Below, piece by piece: positions 18,589-26,084 of a stretch of 64,000 bases of DNA; position 1 is the stretch's first letter; each line of letters starts with the position of its first letter. The stretch is from Saprospiraceae bacterium (GTDB taxonomy: Bacteria > Bacteroidota > Bacteroidia > Chitinophagales > Saprospiraceae). The position numbers and the translations under genes were made by a program. The stretch lies in the NCBI GenBank assembly GCA_027080725.1, contig JALWRC010000064.1, positions 62,001 through 126,000 of the forward strand. Reading direction: 5' to 3'. A model generated the notes under the pieces. It saw only the letters and a list, made by a program, of their open reading frames with translations, did not search any database and was not told the origin of the DNA.

Positions 18589-19530
18589 CTATGATTTGAC
18601 AAATTTAAATGGGTGACTGTAACCATTCGAATCTTTGACTAAAAAGATATAGGAGCCTCCGGGCAAAGAAGACACATCGAGAGAGATCGAGTGGATTTCG
18701 CGGGAAGGAGTCAATTGTACGGTTTTTTCCTGCCATTGGTTACCGTCCATACTCCAAATGGAAGTATGAAACATTGCCGTTTGATTCACCCTGTATTCGA
18801 GGATTAATTCATTTTCTACGAGATTAGAGTTTAAATGCAAATCCTTTATAGGATGCAAATCTATGACCCCGTTTGAAATCATGGCATCCGTTCTTGACAA
18901 TTTGAATACATGTTCTCCGACGGTGTTATTCAGTCGTTTTAGCCACTTTTTTGTTCCGTGATTAATGGTATATGACACTTCGACTCCTTTGGACTTAAAG
19001 TCTCCGTCTTTTGATCCTTCAAAGGCAACCTCAAGGCTCATCGGTCGTTTTTGGTAATTAGACATATCGAGTCCCGGCGTAGTGTAACAAACTTGATTGG
19101 TATATCCTGTTGATTCTATCAATAATCCACCATCTTTACCACGCACCCGGATGCTTCCGGTATAATCAGACTCAGCTATGATGCGACCAAATGGTCTGCC
19201 GTTTGAAGTGGGCTGCCTACACACTCCACAATTGTTACAATTGGTCTTGATGTTGTTGTTAAAGCAATCGTCTAAATAAACTTTTTCATCTATTGGCAAA
19301 TCGCTACTCGTAGTACCGATATTATAGACGATTCTTGACTTGCTTCCAAACGTTTTCACATGGATATATTTGAGCATGAGTGCTCCCTTATGTCTTTGAT
19401 CATTGCCCTGCGCATCTTTGACCGGTTCAACCTTGGTGGTAGCTCCACAAAAAGTCACTTCCAGCCATTGGCCATGTAAAGTAACGAGAACAGCAAATTG
19501 AATAGCAATGAAGAATAAATATCTTTTCAT
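18589..19530 (-). CDS. Secreted protein with T9SS sorting domain, function unknown
   Basis: 313 residues. Signal peptide MKRYLFFIAIQFAVLVTLHGQ; a cysteine-bearing middle part with CNNCGVC (about residues 97-103) that could bind metal or form disulfides; and a C-terminal ~75-residue T9SS type A-like domain (LEYRVNQTAMFHTSIWSMDG ... VSSLPGGSYIFLVKD ... FKFVKS). No enzyme family was recognised in the body. It is transcribed in the same direction as the thioredoxin-dockerin protein upstream, about 360 bases away. Confidence 0.75.
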   Translation of the reverse strand: MKRYLFFIAIQFAVLVTLHGQWLEVTFCGATTKVEPVKDAQGNDQRHKGALMLKYIHVKTFGSKSRIVYNIGTTSSDLPIDEKVYLDDCFNNNIKTNCNNCGVCRQPTSNGRPFGRIIAESDYTGSIRVRGKDGGLLIESTGYTNQVCYTTPGLDMSNYQKRPMSLEVAFEGSKDGDFKSKGVEVSYTINHGTKKWLKRLNNTVGEHVFKLSRTDAMISNGVIDLHPIKDLHLNSNLVENELILEYRVNQTAMFHTSIWSMDGNQWQEKTVQLTPSREIHSISLDVSSLPGGSYIFLVKDSNGYSHPFKFVKS

Positions 19531-19596
19531 TTGTTAGTAGTTTGGTGATGTAGTTGACTGCAAAACTACTCAAATTATTCTAATATATAAAATATC

Positions 19597-19722
19597 TTAA
19601 TGTTTAAAACAGGCGAAAGATTGGTTTTGTGTAAAAATTGACATGTTGGAGCATATCGATATATAGGTCAATAACACCATAAGGCCAAGCGCAGTGGCCC
19701 CGTATAACATTAACTTCATCAT
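19597..19722 (-). CDS. Putative 41-residue membrane miniprotein
   Basis: A short ATG-TAA frame lies in the otherwise geneless 19531-19888 gap. It begins MMKLMLYGATALGLMVLLTY and continues ISICSNMSIF before a polar tail. One clear hydrophobic helix (about residues 4-24) with a Lys near the start gives a plausible small membrane protein or signal anchor. A 5-bp GGCCA/TGGCC hairpin falls inside it. No family was recognised and no good promoter box is seen, so it may be a chance frame. Start could be either of the two adjacent ATGs. Confidence 0.35.
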   Translation of the reverse strand: MMKLMLYGATALGLMVLLTYISICSNMSIFTQNQSFACFKH

Positions 19723-19888
19723 TAGCATACAAAATAAATGACACTAAAAACTCATAAACAGTAAAATGTAACAAGAAAAATACCTATCCTGCCAATACTT
19801 TATTGCATAGTCAACAAATGCCATTAACAATGGAATAACGCAATGCTAAAAATCAATGAACACGTGCTGCTTAAGGAAAGACAATTTG

Positions 19889-21667
19889 CTAGAAACTTAC
19901 AAATCTTCTGATCGATCGTCTTCCATTCCCCGTCCACACAATCACATAAAAGATACCGGAAGAATTTACGTTGATTTTGATTGCTTTCCGGCCAGTGACC
20001 ATATTTCGCTTGTCGCATAGCAATTGGCCATCCGTCCTCACTACTTGCACCGCAATAATATCTTCCATGCTTGAACGAACAGTTATCTGCTTACTCTGAG
20101 GATGGTATGAAATAGCTACGGGAGCACCTTCAACTCGATGATTAATATCGCGAAATAGTAATCTTACCGGGTGCTCGAGTAAATTGTCATCGGTACTCAT
20201 CGCATCCATGCTCTTACTCAATGAAATAAAATCCGACAGTTGTCCGGATTTTTTGGCCGTTATGTGAAGATAGAAGACAGGGATATCCTTTTTGAAATCA
20301 GTTGGAATCTTGGGAGTAACAAACAAAATATTACTATTGTCATTGGAGATGGCAGCTATATGTGTAAAATCCGCAAGAGCTTTATTCTCTGTAACTATAC
20401 CATCCAATGTACATCCGTTATGCTCTACAGAGACACCCATTTGGAAGGTATAAAGAGATTGGTTTGCCCCTGAATACACCGGTATTGAGTATTTTTCTCC
20501 TTTCTTCAAATATACGTCATTGACATACAAAAGGGTAGGGGTATTGGAGCGAGTGTTACTACTCCCATTTCCCACGAGGCTCTCTTCTGTCCCGGTGATA
20601 TCACCCAGTTTTACGGCTTTCAGTAGGACATCCTTTTGCCCGACCAATTCATTGAGTGGGATGACGTTGCGGGTTTTTGGCAAAGTGTCAACCAACGTGT
20701 CAAGCACGATTTCATTTGTAGCATCCCATACCCTCACTGCGGAGTCTTTGGGGAATGCCTTTTTCTTGCCCAAAATAATCTGCCGGATAAACAATATATC
20801 CTGAATATTGATAAGTCCATTCTCATTAACATCAGCAGCGTAAAGTAGTATTTGATCTTTAAACGGACGTCTTCCTATAAGATGCCATAAGACAAAGAGT
20901 AAATCCTTGGTATTCACCCCGTCTTCTGCGATTGCATGATAGGAAGAATGAAGATAATAACCGGAAGTATCCAGAGGAAGCTCGTATTCACATTGGTAGT
21001 CATACAAACTGTCTTTATAATTGATCTCATATACATCTGCCCCGAGCTCATCCGAAATTAATCTGACATCAAAATCCTCTGCCGTTATCCCTTGAAATAC
21101 CTTTCCATAAGGTTTGAGCTTGACACGAAATGACGCAGGACAATTATCGACAGGAGGGGGTGTCTTGAGCGCCTCTTTCAGCGTGTCCGTCATTTGGTCT
21201 CGCGCAATGCGGTAATGTACATCTCCCTTGGGGCCTATAACCACGTATGTCGGGGTACCAAGAAACCGCCCGTAATCCCCCCTGGTATATGGAGATGCCG
21301 CCACAAGACTATTGCCTTGAGGGCTCACTGAGGGGAAGGTCAAACCATGTTTCTGCGCATATCCCAACACCCCTTCGTCATCATCCCAAGCTTTAACACT
21401 CAACTCGATAAACTCCACCTGTCCTTTGCCGGATTGCCAATCATTTTCATAAATCTTTTTTATTTTTGGAGCATCGGCATTGCAAGGTGGGCAAGCGACA
21501 AAAAACAACTTTAACATGACCGCCTTCCCCTTATCCAAGTAGTCTTTGTAAAGTGAAAAGCGTCTGCCATGGACGTCAGTTACGGTAAAATCCGGTGCTT
21601 TTTGAGCATATGTAATGAATGGAAGCCCAATTAGTAATAAAAAGTAAAGGTAGGTACTCTTTCTCAT
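19889..21667 (-). CDS. Secreted thioredoxin-dockerin-cohesin-like protein with T9SS tail
   Basis: 592 residues from the ATG at 21667 (an ATG at 21691 lies eight codons upstream but the signal peptide MRKSTYLYFLLLIGLPFITYAQ starts here). Order of parts (numbered from this start): TlpA/AhpC-like thioredoxin fold (about 23-165) with a CPPC redox motif (59-62); a linker; a dockerin-like pair of calcium loops (first 'EDGVNTKDLLFVLWHLIG' near 248-265, second 'DVNENGLINIQDILFIRQIILG' near 279-300); a cohesin-like beta-sandwich (about 370-490); and a C-terminal T9SS sorting domain (about 505-592, SGIFYVIVWTG). The signal peptide and tail place it outside the cell. A secreted disulfide or thiol enzyme held in a dockerin-type assembly is a reasonable inference, not proven. 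Confidence 0.8.
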   Translation of the reverse strand: MRKSTYLYFLLLIGLPFITYAQKAPDFTVTDVHGRRFSLYKDYLDKGKAVMLKLFFVACPPCNADAPKIKKIYENDWQSGKGQVEFIELSVKAWDDDEGVLGYAQKHGLTFPSVSPQGNSLVAASPYTRGDYGRFLGTPTYVVIGPKGDVHYRIARDQMTDTLKEALKTPPPVDNCPASFRVKLKPYGKVFQGITAEDFDVRLISDELGADVYEINYKDSLYDYQCEYELPLDTSGYYLHSSYHAIAEDGVNTKDLLFVLWHLIGRRPFKDQILLYAADVNENGLINIQDILFIRQIILGKKKAFPKDSAVRVWDATNEIVLDTLVDTLPKTRNVIPLNELVGQKDVLLKAVKLGDITGTEESLVGNGSSNTRSNTPTLLYVNDVYLKKGEKYSIPVYSGANQSLYTFQMGVSVEHNGCTLDGIVTENKALADFTHIAAISNDNSNILFVTPKIPTDFKKDIPVFYLHITAKKSGQLSDFISLSKSMDAMSTDDNLLEHPVRLLFRDINHRVEGAPVAISYHPQSKQITVRSSMEDIIAVQVVRTDGQLLCDKRNMVTGRKAIKINVNSSGIFYVIVWTGNGRRSIRRFVSF

Positions 21668-21773
21668 GACAAATGGGTTTTTAGAGTGCATGAACTTTAA
21701 TCATAAAAAAACTGAACCTAAAGGTAAGGTAAATGTTTGATATACACATTATTTAGCACCAATTTATTCATCA

Positions 21774-22484
21774 ATGTCAAAGAGAATACCAAAAGTACGG
21801 TTTGTTGACCTGGGACACATTGATTACCAAAAGGCTTGGGATTATCAAACAAAAATACACGAATCTATAAAAAAATCGAAGCGGGAAGATGCTGAAGGTA
21901 CACCGGTAAATACCTTGATTTTTTGCGAACATCCCCCCGTCTATACCCTTGGCAAAAGTGGTCACTTGAGTCACTTACGGTATTCTTCACGTGATTTGGA
22001 GGCCGAGGGCATCTCGTTTTATAAGATTAATAGGGGAGGGGATATCACCTATCACGGGCCGGGTCAATTGGTCGTCTATCCTATCTTTGACTTGGAACAG
22101 TTTAAAAGAGATGTGCATTGGTACGTACGACAATTGGAAGAAGTCATTATACAAACCCTTGCTCTTTATGGCATTACGGGAAGTCGTATGGATGGCTATA
22201 CCGGTGTGTGGATTCAAGGAAACCCCAATAAAAAAATCTGCGCGATCGGCGTGCATATGAGCAGATGGGTTTCCCTTCATGGATTAGCTTTTAATGTTGC
22301 ACCTAATCTAAATCATTTTCAAGGCATTATACCTTGCGGGATTGACGACCCGGACAAAACCGTAACTTCTATGCAAGCAGAACTAAAACAATCGATTGAT
22401 TGGACGGTTTTAAAGGAGCAAGTCAAACAACAATTTCATACCATATGCGACGTGAACTACATAAACGAAGAAAGTACTATATGA
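21774..22484 (+). CDS. lipB: Lipoyl(octanoyl) transferase
   Basis: 236 residues. Moves octanoate from octanoyl-ACP to lipoyl domains of 2-oxoacid dehydrogenases and GcvH, the first step of lipoate synthesis. Signature RGGDITYHGPGQ (87-98) and KICAIG with catalytic Lys154, and catalytic Cys188 in IPCGI are all present. ATG 21774 gives a usual N-terminus. The stop overlaps the start of the thioesterase gene (ATGA), so the two are translationally coupled. No lipA is in the window. Confidence 0.95.
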   Translation: MSKRIPKVRFVDLGHIDYQKAWDYQTKIHESIKKSKREDAEGTPVNTLIFCEHPPVYTLGKSGHLSHLRYSSRDLEAEGISFYKINRGGDITYHGPGQLVVYPIFDLEQFKRDVHWYVRQLEEVIIQTLALYGITGSRMDGYTGVWIQGNPNKKICAIGVHMSRWVSLHGLAFNVAPNLNHFQGIIPCGIDDPDKTVTSMQAELKQSIDWTVLKEQVKQQFHTICDVNYINEESTI

Positions 22485-23020
22485 GCAAAGAGAACCAAGA
22501 GCAATCGGCCAAAACAATTGCTGAAAGTAAGACGACCATGACGGAGATGGTGATGCCCAATGACACCAACCCCATCGGCAATCTCATGGGAGGCAATCTA
22601 ATGAGATGGATGGATATCGTCACCAGTATTTGTGCGGCAAAACACGCAAAAAATTATGTGGTGACCGCCTCCGTCGACAATATTTCGTTTAATACACCTA
22701 TACGCAATGGGGAAGTGGTCACCCTCAAGGCTCAAATCACCCGTGCATTTAATAGTTCGATGGAAATTTTTGTAGAAGTGTTTGCTCAAACCCTAGATGG
22801 CAATAACATCCGCAAAAGCAATCAAGCGTACTTTACTTTCGTGGCCGTCAACAAAGACACGATGAAACCATGCAAGGTGCCCGCCGTGCTTCCGCTAACA
22901 GAAGAGGAGCAAAAGCGCTATGAAGGAGCACAAAGACGAAGAGAAATACGCCTAATTCTCAGCGGACGGATTGAGCCCAAAGAAGCCACAGAGGTAATCG
23001 ACTATTTCAAGAATGTATAA
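22481..23020 (+). CDS. Acyl-CoA thioesterase, hotdog fold
   Basis: 179 residues from the ATG at 22481, which overlaps the lipB stop as ATGA; the frame is open further upstream inside lipB but the overlap and the family length favour this start. The hotdog core shows MVMPNDTNPIGNLMGGNLMRWMDIV (with the conserved Asn-Asp and Gly-Gly-x-Leu-Met helix), VTASVDNISFNTPIRNGEVV and the late FTFVAVN strand, typical of the YciA/BACH (cytosolic medium/long-chain acyl-CoA hydrolase) group. Substrate length is not known. Coupling with lipB may mean a role in acyl-chain handling. Confidence 0.88.
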   Translation: MSKENQEQSAKTIAESKTTMTEMVMPNDTNPIGNLMGGNLMRWMDIVTSICAAKHAKNYVVTASVDNISFNTPIRNGEVVTLKAQITRAFNSSMEIFVEVFAQTLDGNNIRKSNQAYFTFVAVNKDTMKPCKVPAVLPLTEEEQKRYEGAQRRREIRLILSGRIEPKEATEVIDYFKNV

Positions 23021-23101
23021 GTCCTAAATATAATCGGTAATACCTGCTGCTTTTTGGTAGGAATACATGACAAGCGGGGGACAGTTCCAAAACACCCACT
23101 T

Positions 23102-23121
23102 AACATAATATTAATTATGTT
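23102..23121. repeat. AT-rich perfect inverted repeat between convergent genes
   Basis: AACATAAT (23102-23109), loop ATTA, ATTATGTT (23114-23121). It lies between the ends of the thioesterase (plus) and YceI (minus) genes. It may act as a weak bidirectional transcription end or protein site; it lacks GC for a strong hairpin. Confidence 0.35.
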
Positions 23122-23188
23122 CCGATGATGTCGGTGAATTTGTAGGCGACTTCCATCATTTTGAATAATGTGCCTTGTAGCAAAAAGA

Positions 23189-23866
23189 TTAGCCGCAATA
23201 TTTTTTGAAGACTATTTTGGCCTTAACATCGACATCAGGCCACAACTTGCTGACACCATCTTTTCCGCTGTGCAGTTTTTTGCAGGCATTATTAAGTGCA
23301 GCCGCATTCTTATCAGCTCTCCATTTGGCAAAATTGATCGTTGCCTTTATAAACAAAGAATCATCGCGTATCTCATATGAATAAGGCAAGACCTGATCCA
23401 TTCCATTCCAGATGAGCTGCATCGTTCCATTTCCATCTTCACCAACAGTTTGGAATTGACCTGATATACCTCCTAATGTTTTAAAAAAATACTTCACCAA
23501 CTTGGCATCTCTACCTTCATTTCCGGAGTTAACGCTCGAGGGTGCAATAACAAATTTAGTATGGGGAATGGCTTCCTTCATGGACCAAAGGGTGTCTTTT
23601 GGTATCTTAACCAGGAAGTTGTCAAATATCCCACTTACGCCCTTTTTTGAGGTTGTTTTATAAGCGGTCCATCGGACCTCACTAGAGTCCCTTTGATAGA
23701 CATAAATACACTTTACATTGTCGTTTTCCTTCGAATGCTGCTCCTCAGCATTTGTATCTGTTTTAGTAGCCGCTTGGTCTTGTGCCCCCTGATCGGTAGA
23801 ATTAGAATTGTTTGCACATCCCATAAGAGTTAGTGCGAAAAAAATCACAAATACTGCATTTTTCAT
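23189..23866 (-). CDS. YceI-family lipoprotein
   Basis: 225 residues from ATG 23866; an in-frame TTG lies further upstream but this Met begins a clean lipoprotein signal, MKNAVFVIFFALTLMGC (Cys17). After a Ser/Asp/Gln-rich spacer (about 18-50) a YceI lipocalin-like barrel begins: VRWTAYKTTSKKGVSGIFDNF, with later ANINFAKWRADKN-type strand and a final VDVKAKIVFKKYC. YceI proteins bind isoprenoid or other long lipids. It faces the lipoprotein-SCO-cytochrome cluster divergently. Confidence 0.85.
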   Translation of the reverse strand: MKNAVFVIFFALTLMGCANNSNSTDQGAQDQAATKTDTNAEEQHSKENDNVKCIYVYQRDSSEVRWTAYKTTSKKGVSGIFDNFLVKIPKDTLWSMKEAIPHTKFVIAPSSVNSGNEGRDAKLVKYFFKTLGGISGQFQTVGEDGNGTMQLIWNGMDQVLPYSYEIRDDSLFIKATINFAKWRADKNAAALNNACKKLHSGKDGVSKLWPDVDVKAKIVFKKYCG

Positions 23867-23937
23867 TTGTTTATACTTTTTATATATGAAAATAATAAAA
23901 ATCTGTAATGCATTACTCACGAAGTCGTTCAATATTT

Positions 23938-23953
23938 ATTCACGTTCGTGAAT
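23938..23953. promoter_or_regulatory. Palindrome ATTCACG-TT-CGTGAAT in a divergent promoter region
   Basis: A perfect 7-bp inverted repeat with a 2-base spacer lies 72 bases upstream of the yceI-like gene and some 310 bases before the plus-strand lipoprotein. Its form suits a dimeric regulator. No regulator gene is adjacent. The rest of 23867-24265 shows one candidate promoter and no gene. Confidence 0.4.
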
Positions 23954-24171
23954 CTACGATTTCAGGAGCTCGTAATTCTTTTTAAGCATACCCTTGTGTG
24001 TATGTTATGACTAATTAACTTCATGCTCCTTTCATCTGTGTAATCTATTCATCAAGAATAGTGCTTGATACTGTTGCGTTATTTTGTCAATCATTACATT
24101 TCACAACAAAGGTACATGAATTATTGTTAGCAGACTAAAAATCATCTGAACTGTCGTTTAAACGTCTAAAA

Positions 24172-24205
24172 TTTGCATCATTTCATGTATAGAATACTAC
24201 CTTTG
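24172..24205 (+). promoter_or_regulatory. Candidate promoter of the lipoprotein-SCO-cytochrome cluster
   Basis: TTTG (24172-24175) and TACCTTTG (24198-24205) are separated by 22 bases, near the Bacteroidota -33/-7 arrangement. A start at about 24212 excludes the earlier TTG/ATG codons and supports translation from the ATG at 24266. Confidence 0.45.
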
Positions 24206-24265
24206 CTCCATCATAATCGCGCATCTAATTTGTACGATACAAATCAAAAATATTGTTATATTACA

Positions 24266-24745
24266 ATGAGACGAATTAATGTTATTTATCTTACAGCCGC
24301 CTGCTTGTCCATTATTTTAACTTTGTCTTGTGGCAATGGAAGTACAGGTTCACAGCCAAACCAACCATCCTCCCAAAAAGGAGCTTCTCCCCTACTCAAG
24401 GAAGAAGAAAAAATACTATTTGACAAAGTTATGGCTCTTCATGATAGTGCAATGGCGCAGATGGGGCATTTGACTAGCATGACTTCTGCAATGAGAAAAA
24501 TATCTACAAACACAACATTATCAAAGGATAAAACAGATGTCGCTAAACATGCCCTTGAATCCCTTAGCCTCGCAGACAAACACATGTGGGACTGGATGTA
24601 TCAGTTCAAAAAGAAGGACAAGTGGAAAAATGAGAAAGGAGAGTCTTATCAAGCTTATCTCAGTGAGCAACTTAAAATGATAACAAAAGTATCTAACGAG
24701 ATGAATAGTGCTATTGAGTCGGCCAAGAGGGTTGCTGAGCATTAA
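24266..24745 (+). CDS. Helical lipoprotein of unknown function
   Basis: 159 residues from ATG 24266, chosen because a candidate promoter lies between this and earlier in-frame codons and because it gives a lipoprotein signal (TAACLSIILTLSC, Cys22). The mature part is a Ser/Gln/Pro-rich spacer (to about 50) then almost wholly helical and charged, with many Met and Lys (KVMALHDSAMAQMGHLTSMTSAMRK), possibly an antiparallel coiled coil. No domain was recognised. It leads the SCO and cytochrome c genes (40 bases to SCO), so it may help respiratory assembly. Confidence 0.65.
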   Translation: MRRINVIYLTAACLSIILTLSCGNGSTGSQPNQPSSQKGASPLLKEEEKILFDKVMALHDSAMAQMGHLTSMTSAMRKISTNTTLSKDKTDVAKHALESLSLADKHMWDWMYQFKKKDKWKNEKGESYQAYLSEQLKMITKVSNEMNSAIESAKRVAEH

Positions 24746-24784
24746 TTCTATGCGATTAATTCTTCAGGAAAACAGATAGTATAC

Positions 24785-25429
24785 ATGATTAGCAGAAAGT
24801 TATTCGTCGGGTTGTTACATATTGGTTGTTTTGCCTTTCTATTATTAGGTTGTAATTATAATCCAAAATACAAGCTTCCCATCATTGGACAGCAGACACT
24901 GGAAAATGGCGAGGTCATTGATCATGTGATTCGGCCCTTTGAATTTATCGACCAAGACAGCAATATCATAACAAATGCGACCTATCGAGGCAAAGTTTAT
25001 GTGACGGACTTCTTTTTTATTTCTTGTCCTAGTATTTGTCCGTTGATGACTAAGCAAATGCTACGACTCTATACGCATTACGAGCAGGAACCTCAGTTGC
25101 TGTTTCTCTCACACACGATAGATCCACGCCATGACTCCCCTATCCGGTTAAAGCACTATGCAGACAAGCTGGGCGTTACGTCATCCAAATGGCATTTTGT
25201 CACGGGCAATAAGGATTCTATATACAATATCGCCAAAGACTATTTTATCGCTGTACAGGATGACTCGAAGGGTACAGATCCTGCCAGCCTCATACATTCC
25301 GGTAAATTCATGTTGATTGATGGTACCGGACATGTGCGGAGTTTTTGTGATGGTACAGACCCCAAAAGTGTCGAAAAATTCATGTTTGACATCGACCAAT
25401 TGTTGAAGGAACACAAGAGCGAAAAATGA
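24785..25429 (+). CDS. SCO1/SenC/PrrC-family copper chaperone lipoprotein
   Basis: 214 residues. Lipoprotein signal ends LLLGC (Cys23). The thioredoxin-like SCO fold carries the copper motif CPSICP (Cys81, Cys85) and the distal His171 (LIHSGKFMLID). SCO proteins deliver copper to or reduce the CuA centre of cytochrome oxidase on the outer face of the cytoplasmic membrane. Its stop overlaps the cytochrome c start (ATGA at 25426-25429), so the two are coupled. Confidence 0.92.
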   Translation: MISRKLFVGLLHIGCFAFLLLGCNYNPKYKLPIIGQQTLENGEVIDHVIRPFEFIDQDSNIITNATYRGKVYVTDFFFISCPSICPLMTKQMLRLYTHYEQEPQLLFLSHTIDPRHDSPIRLKHYADKLGVTSSKWHFVTGNKDSIYNIAKDYFIAVQDDSKGTDPASLIHSGKFMLIDGTGHVRSFCDGTDPKSVEKFMFDIDQLLKEHKSEK

Positions 25430-25896
25430 AGCGAATCTTTCGGTCTTTTCATCCCATTCTTGTACTAATTTTACTGCTCATTCATGGAGGATGCAAAGAG
25501 GAGTTTGTGCAGGGAAGAAGGCTTTATGAAGGGAATTGTGCGGGCTGCCATATGCACGATGGTACCGGACTTGCAGACATCACTCCCCCACTCTATGAAA
25601 GTGATTATTTGAAGGCCAACATCATGCAGTTGCCTTGTATCATACGTTATGGACTTTTTGATACCATTTTGGTCAACCGGATTATCTTTACTGATTTCAT
25701 GCTCGGATATCCCAAGCTTACCGATGCCGAAGTGAGTAATATTTGCAATTATATTGCCTATCGCTTTTTGCAAGATCCTACGCCTTCTTTTTCGCCGAGA
25801 ATGGTCAAAGCGTTGACCGATTCTTGTCGTGCGCACCAGCATCATCCCTCAATGCCTCTCCTTCGCGACAGTGTACGGATGTTTCAATCGATATGA
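25426..25896 (+). CDS. Lipid-anchored monoheme cytochrome c
   Basis: 156 residues. Lipoprotein-like signal (ILLLIHGGC, Cys23), heme-binding CAGCH (Cys38, Cys41, His42) in a mono-heme class I fold, with Met92 in DFMLGYPKLTD as the likely second axial ligand and VSNICNYIAY as the closing helix. It would carry electrons outside the cytoplasmic membrane, and its heme attachment would depend on the CcsBA system at 4715-7872. Partner: the translationally coupled SCO protein. Confidence 0.9.
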   Translation: MKRIFRSFHPILVLILLLIHGGCKEEFVQGRRLYEGNCAGCHMHDGTGLADITPPLYESDYLKANIMQLPCIIRYGLFDTILVNRIIFTDFMLGYPKLTDAEVSNICNYIAYRFLQDPTPSFSPRMVKALTDSCRAHQHHPSMPLLRDSVRMFQSI

Positions 25897-25905
25897 TTTT
25901 TTTGG

Positions 25906-25916
25906 TATGAAATGGT
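25906..25916 (+). repeat. Exact copy of the TATGAAATGGT word (13-base form)
   Basis: GGTATGAAATGGT (25904-25916) in the 188-base gap before the S46 peptidase gene; an imperfect reverse copy (GCATTTCATA) follows at 25988. Confidence 0.7.
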
Positions 25917-25977
25917 AGGCTATATGCATGATTCAAACGGATATACAATCGGATTCTATTGAAGGGCGAACATTTTT

Positions 25978-25985
25978 TACCTTTG
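25978..25985 (+). promoter_or_regulatory. Candidate -7 box of the S46 peptidase gene
   Basis: TACCTTTG matches TAnnTTTG and would give a leader of about 90 bases before the ATG at 26085. A TTG occurs 16 bases upstream (25959-25961), closer than usual. Confidence 0.4.
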
Positions 25986-26084
25986 TGGCATTTCATACAT
26001 GTAAGTTAATAATAAAATCTTTAACCTTCCAAAGAAGAACTCTCTTCTAAAAGGAAGCGTATTCAATCGTATTAAAGTTAAATT

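Noticed and set aside
19682-19700. GGCCA-TGGCC hairpin
   Set aside because: Five base pairs only, inside a possible coding frame, no T-run.
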